Assembly: GCA_020028595.1 (NCBI GenBank)
Contig: JAIBHQ010000068.1
Span: forward strand, 1 to 6,016
Source: Nitrospirota bacterium
Lineage (GTDB): Bacteria; Nitrospirota; Nitrospiria; Nitrospirales; Nitrospiraceae
Direction: 5' to 3'
Length of the DNA stretch: 6,016 nucleotides
Shown here: positions 5,771 to 6,016 of the stretch, piece by piece
How positions within the stretch are numbered: position 1 is the first letter of the stretch
Layout of the letters: every line of letters begins with the position of its first letter
Position numbers and translations under genes: made by a program
Notes under the pieces: model-generated
What the model was told of the DNA's origin: nothing
The model's database searches: none
Seen by the model: the letters and a program-made list of their open reading frames with translations, nothing else

Positions 5771-6016
5771 TTATTCGGATCTACGAGCTGCTGAACCGAG
5801 CGGGCATCGTCAAAGCCCGCCGCTTCCTTCAGCGCCTTCTCGCCGCCCGCGTTCGGCTGCCCCGAATCATTGGTCAGCGGCTGCCCCGTCACGGGCGAAA
5901 CCGCCTTTTTGCTCGGATAACCGGGATGCTTGGGCAGCATCTCCGGATTGGCGAAAGCCAGCGACGCGACAAATCCGAACACGAACGCGACGATCACGGT
6001 GATCCAGAATGGCTTC
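5677..6016 (-). CDS. Small secreted protein of unknown function, 5' end outside the window
   Basis: The frame stays open to the right edge and its first visible residues are KPFWITVIVAFVFGFVASL, a signal peptide ending at AFA before NPEM. The GTG at 5997 would cut off the basic n-region, so the start probably lies at or just beyond the edge: base 6016 is C, so the preceding codon ends in G, as ATG would. The mature part (about 90 residues) is hydrophilic, with LPKHPGYPSKKAVSPVTGQP, an NDSGQPNAGGEKAL stretch, and FDDARSVQQLVDPNNHRIL. It contains no Cys. The style recalls small exported proteins of unknown function that I associate with Nitrospira; this is memory, not a search. The last 30 codons lie antisense to the end of the TPR gene, and the Ser-rich tail SSLGSPSSSLRFFPML may be a read-on extension. 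A real gene is favoured by the intact signal peptide and by a frame that covers an otherwise empty stretch after 5770. Confidence 0.72.
   Translation of the reverse strand, partial: KPFWITVIVAFVFGFVASLAFANPEMLPKHPGYPSKKAVSPVTGQPLTNDSGQPNAGGEKALKEAAGFDDARSVQQLVDPNNHRILKNEGAGVLPKSSLGSPSSSLRFFPML
5790..5833. terminator. Possible terminator or pause stem-loop after the TPR-tether gene
   Basis: GCTGAA (5790-5795) pairs with TTCAGC (5828-5833), and inside it GCGGGC (5800-5805) pairs with GCCCGC (5815-5820). This gives 12 base pairs with a 4/7 internal loop and a 9-nt apical loop. It begins 20 nt after the TPR stop codon, where a plus-strand transcript should end. No U-run follows, and the segment also codes for the small minus-strand protein, so the pairing may be coincidental. 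Confidence 0.25.

Overview
The window is GC-rich, densely coding bacterial DNA with typical Gram-negative features: Sec-type signal peptides and inner-membrane proteins with cytoplasmic and periplasmic parts. No rRNA, tRNA, CRISPR array, transposase or phage gene is visible. The style of the small secreted protein at the right edge and the ExeA-like ATPase fit Nitrospirota (Nitrospira-like) or a deltaproteobacterial-type lineage. This taxonomic guess rests on memory of sequence style, not on a search.

Layout. (1) Positions 48-1198, plus strand: a two-gene unit. A secreted SlyD-like FKBP peptidyl-prolyl isomerase overlaps by 4 nt a class I SAM-dependent methyltransferase. (2) Positions 1199-1289: a short tail-to-tail gap with no convincing terminator. 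(3) Positions 1290-2813, minus strand: a membrane-anchored ExeA/GspA-type AAA ATPase with two N-terminal transmembrane segments, a proline-rich cytoplasmic linker and a C-terminal ATPase. (4) Positions 2814-3013: a divergent promoter region in which the palindrome GTATAC could supply a -10 element to both strands. (5) Positions 3014-5770, plus strand: a 918-residue protein with N-terminal TPRs, a very long Pro/Ala-rich tether with internal repeats, one transmembrane helix and a large periplasmic domain. Its end resembles the C-terminal 'DPF...YSiG...DDDG' region of pseudopilin-like proteins. (6) Positions 5677-6016, minus strand: the 3' part of a small secreted protein gene, running off the right edge and overlapping the end of the TPR gene by 94 bp.

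How they may work together. The head-to-head ATPase and TPR-tether genes look like two halves of one envelope apparatus. Both proteins present a cytoplasmic functional domain (ATPase or TPR) on a proline-rich linker attached to an inner-membrane anchor. ExeA/GspA proteins are known to help assemble type II secretion or related envelope machines. The pseudopilin-like end of the TPR protein points the same way, but joint function is inference. The FKBP would act as a periplasmic folding helper; the methyltransferase substrate cannot be read from sequence.
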